This document shows, one piece after another, positions 59,932 to 61,489 of a stretch of 61,489 nucleotides of DNA. Within the stretch, counting starts at the first letter, position 1; each line of letters starts with the position of its first letter. The translations under genes were made by a program, and so were the position numbers. Below the pieces are notes generated by a model, which worked only from the letters and a program-made list of their open reading frames with translations, did no database searches and was not told the DNA's origin. This DNA comes from Clostridia bacterium (GTDB taxonomy: Bacteria > Bacillota > Clostridia > Oscillospirales > CAG-272). The stretch lies in assembly GCA_029007295.1 (NCBI GenBank), contig JAQXHN010000048.1:1-61489 (forward strand), in the 5' to 3' direction.

Positions 59932-61489
59932 ATGCCAAGAGAATATTCTTTACAGAATACAAGAAATATCGGTATTATGGCACATATCGATGCCGGAAAG
60001 ACAACCACAACCGAGCGTATCCTGTTCTATACGGGAAAGACTCACAGACTCGGTGAAACTCATGACGGCGCAGCAACGATGGACTGGATGGAGCAGGAGC
60101 AGGAAAGAGGTATTACAATTACCTCCGCCGCTACAACCTGCTACTGGAAGGGAAATCGTATTAACATTATTGATACCCCCGGACACGTTGACTTTACTGT
60201 AGAAGTACAGAGATCACTTCGTGTATTGGACGGTTCTGTAACGGTCTTTTGTGCCAAAGGAGGCGTTGAGCCTCAGTCGGAGACCGTTTGGCGTCAGGCG
60301 GACCAGTACGGCGTACCGCGTATGGCGTATGTAAATAAAATGGATATTACGGGCGCTGACTTCTATCGTGTTGTAAGCATGATGAAGGAAAGACTTAAAT
60401 CAAATGCAGTGCCGATTCAGCTCCCTATCGGTAAGGAAGAGGATTTCAAGGGAATTATCGACCTTATGAATATGGAAGCGGATATCTATTACGATGATCT
60501 CGGTAAGGACATGCGTGTAGAGCCCATTCCGGAGGATATGCGCGAGCTTGCCGAAGAATATCGTTCCGCAATGGTTGAATCCATTGCAGAGCAGGATGAG
60601 GTGCTTTTTGAAAAGTACTGCGCAGGTGAAGACATCAGCGTAGATGAACTCAAGGCAGCTCTTCGTAAGGCTACAATAGCAAATAAGATAGTTCCCGTTA
60701 CCTGCGGTACTTCTTACAAAAATAAGGGCGTACAGAAGCTTCTTGACGCTATCATCGACTTTATGCCGTCTCCTGTAGACATTCCTTCAATCAAGGGCGT
60801 AAACCCCGATACAGATGAGGAAATGGAAAGACATGCGTCCGATGACGAGCCTTTCTCGGCATTGGCGTTCAAGATTATGACTGACCCGTATGTCGGAAAG
60901 CTTTGCTTCTTCCGCGTATATTCAGGTAAGGTTGAAACAGGTACAACCGTATATAACTCGTCTAAGGGACAAAGAGAAAGATGCGGACGTATTCTGCAGA
61001 TGCACTCCAATGACCGTAAGGACATTGACGTATGCTACGCAGGCGATATTGCCGCTATGGTTGGCGTTAAGAACACCACGACAGGCGATACTCTCTGTGA
61101 CGAGAATCATCCTGTTAGTCTCGAATCCATGGAAGTCCCGGAACCGGTTATCCGCGTAGCCATCGAGCCTAAGACCAAAGCAGGTCAGGAAAAGATGGGC
61201 ATCGCACTTTCCAAGTTGGCTGAGGAAGACCCGACATTCCGCACCTATACGGATGATGAAACAGGTCAGACAATTATCGCCGGAATGGGCGAGTTGCACC
61301 TTGAAATTATCGTTGACAGACTCCTTCGCGAGTTCAAGGTTGAAGCAAACGTCGGTGCTCCTCAGGTTGCATACAAGGAAACAGTCACAAAGTCTGCCGA
61401 CGTCGACTGCAAGTATGCAAGACAGTCCGGAGGTAAGGGTCAGTGCGGTCATGTTAAAATCATACTTGAGCCTAACGAACCCGGTAAGG
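59932..61489 (+). CDS. fusA: Elongation factor G (3' end outside window)
   Basis: About 519 codons are present. The GTPase domain shows [15 protein letters not shown] (P loop), [10 protein letters not shown] (switch I), DTPGHVD and NKMD. Domain II and part of domains III-IV follow, including [22 protein letters not shown] drives translocation. Gene order rpsL-rpsG-fusA is the normal str operon. AAGGAG lies upstream of ATG 59932. Confidence 0.96.
   Translation, partial: MPREYSLQNTRNIGIMAHIDAGKTTTTERILFYTGKTHRLGETHDGAATMDWMEQEQERGITITSAATTCYWKGNRINIIDTPGHVDFTVEVQRSLRVLDGSVTVFCAKGGVEPQSETVWRQADQYGVPRMAYVNKMDITGADFYRVVSMMKERLKSNAVPIQLPIGKEEDFKGIIDLMNMEADIYYDDLGKDMRVEPIPEDMRELAEEYRSAMVESIAEQDEVLFEKYCAGEDISVDELKAALRKATIANKIVPVTCGTSYKNKGVQKLLDAIIDFMPSPVDIPSIKGVNPDTDEEMERHASDDEPFSALAFKIMTDPYVGKLCFFRVYSGKVETGTTVYNSSKGQRERCGRILQMHSNDRKDIDVCYAGDIAAMVGVKNTTTGDTLCDENHPVSLESMEVPEPVIRVAIEPKTKAGQEKMGIALSKLAEEDPTFRTYTDDETGQTIIAGMGELHLEIIVDRLLREFKVEANVGAPQVAYKETVTKSADVDCKYARQSGGKGQCGHVKIILEPNEPGK

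Overview
The window looks like a contig from a spore-forming, Gram-positive anaerobe of the class Clostridia (Bacillota), possibly a gut Oscillospirales-like lineage. The evidence is a complete spoIIAA-spoIIAB-sigF operon, a CotJC-type manganese catalase, CtsR/McsA/McsB/ClpC with CtsR operators, WhiA, a type III glutamine synthetase, an SLH-domain surface protein, AzlC/AzlD and consensus sigma-A promoters. Base composition is moderate and genes are packed head to tail with many ATGA or TAATG overlaps. The assignment rests on gene content only. I found no tRNA or rRNA genes, insertion sequences, integrases, phage genes or CRISPR arrays.

Layout. 1-573: the 5' end of a Crp/Fnr regulator leaving the left edge, then a plus-strand coding remnant broken by an in-frame stop. 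674-1339: manganese catalase. 1610-8919: a conserved clostridial operon nusB, TsaD-like ASKHA gene, xseA, xseB, ispA, tlyA, nadK, argR, recN. dxs is absent between ispA and tlyA, and spoIVB-spo0A are absent after recN. 8951-17601: tyrS, murB, whiA, a shortened dnaE and a class A penicillin-binding protein. rapZ and yvcK, usually between murB and whiA, are missing here. 17825-20193: a small hypothetical gene, a SpoIID-like protein with peptidoglycan-binding repeats, and a second peptidoglycan-binding protein. 20452-24882: the ctsR-mcsA-mcsB-clpC stress operon.

25196-31280 is the main accessory metabolic island: a GH116-like glucosidase, two tandem CE4-like deacetylase paralogues and a GH78-like rhamnosidase, all without signal peptides. 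It is driven by a consensus promoter followed by a 15-bp perfect palindrome. 31305-33026 encodes an SLH protein with a penicillin-recognising domain in which Cys replaces the usual active-site Ser. 33153-37063: glnN, a U32 peptidase-family gene and tadA. 37195-41930: two tandem lipoprotein solute-binding paralogues with an extra C-terminal domain and no permease. 41986-45231: a divergent Ca2+-type P-ATPase and queT, the latter behind a preQ1-I riboswitch. 45493-49851: a 1452-residue secreted repeat protein. 50060-52254: a CarD regulator divergent from spoIIAA-spoIIAB-sigF. 52388-61489: yceD-rpmF, DUF512 radical SAM gene-der-plsY, rpmB, a DUF6873-like gene, azlCD, then rpsL, rpsG and the start of fusA.

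Most of the window is conserved core. No single locus is clearly a new system. The best candidates for something undescribed are the Cys-for-Ser surface enzyme, the orphan binding-protein pair with its C-terminal domain, the cytoplasmic GH116/CE4/CE4/GH78 island with its palindrome, the SpoIID-like trio, the repeat-built giant secreted protein and the DnaE apparently lacking its OB fold.
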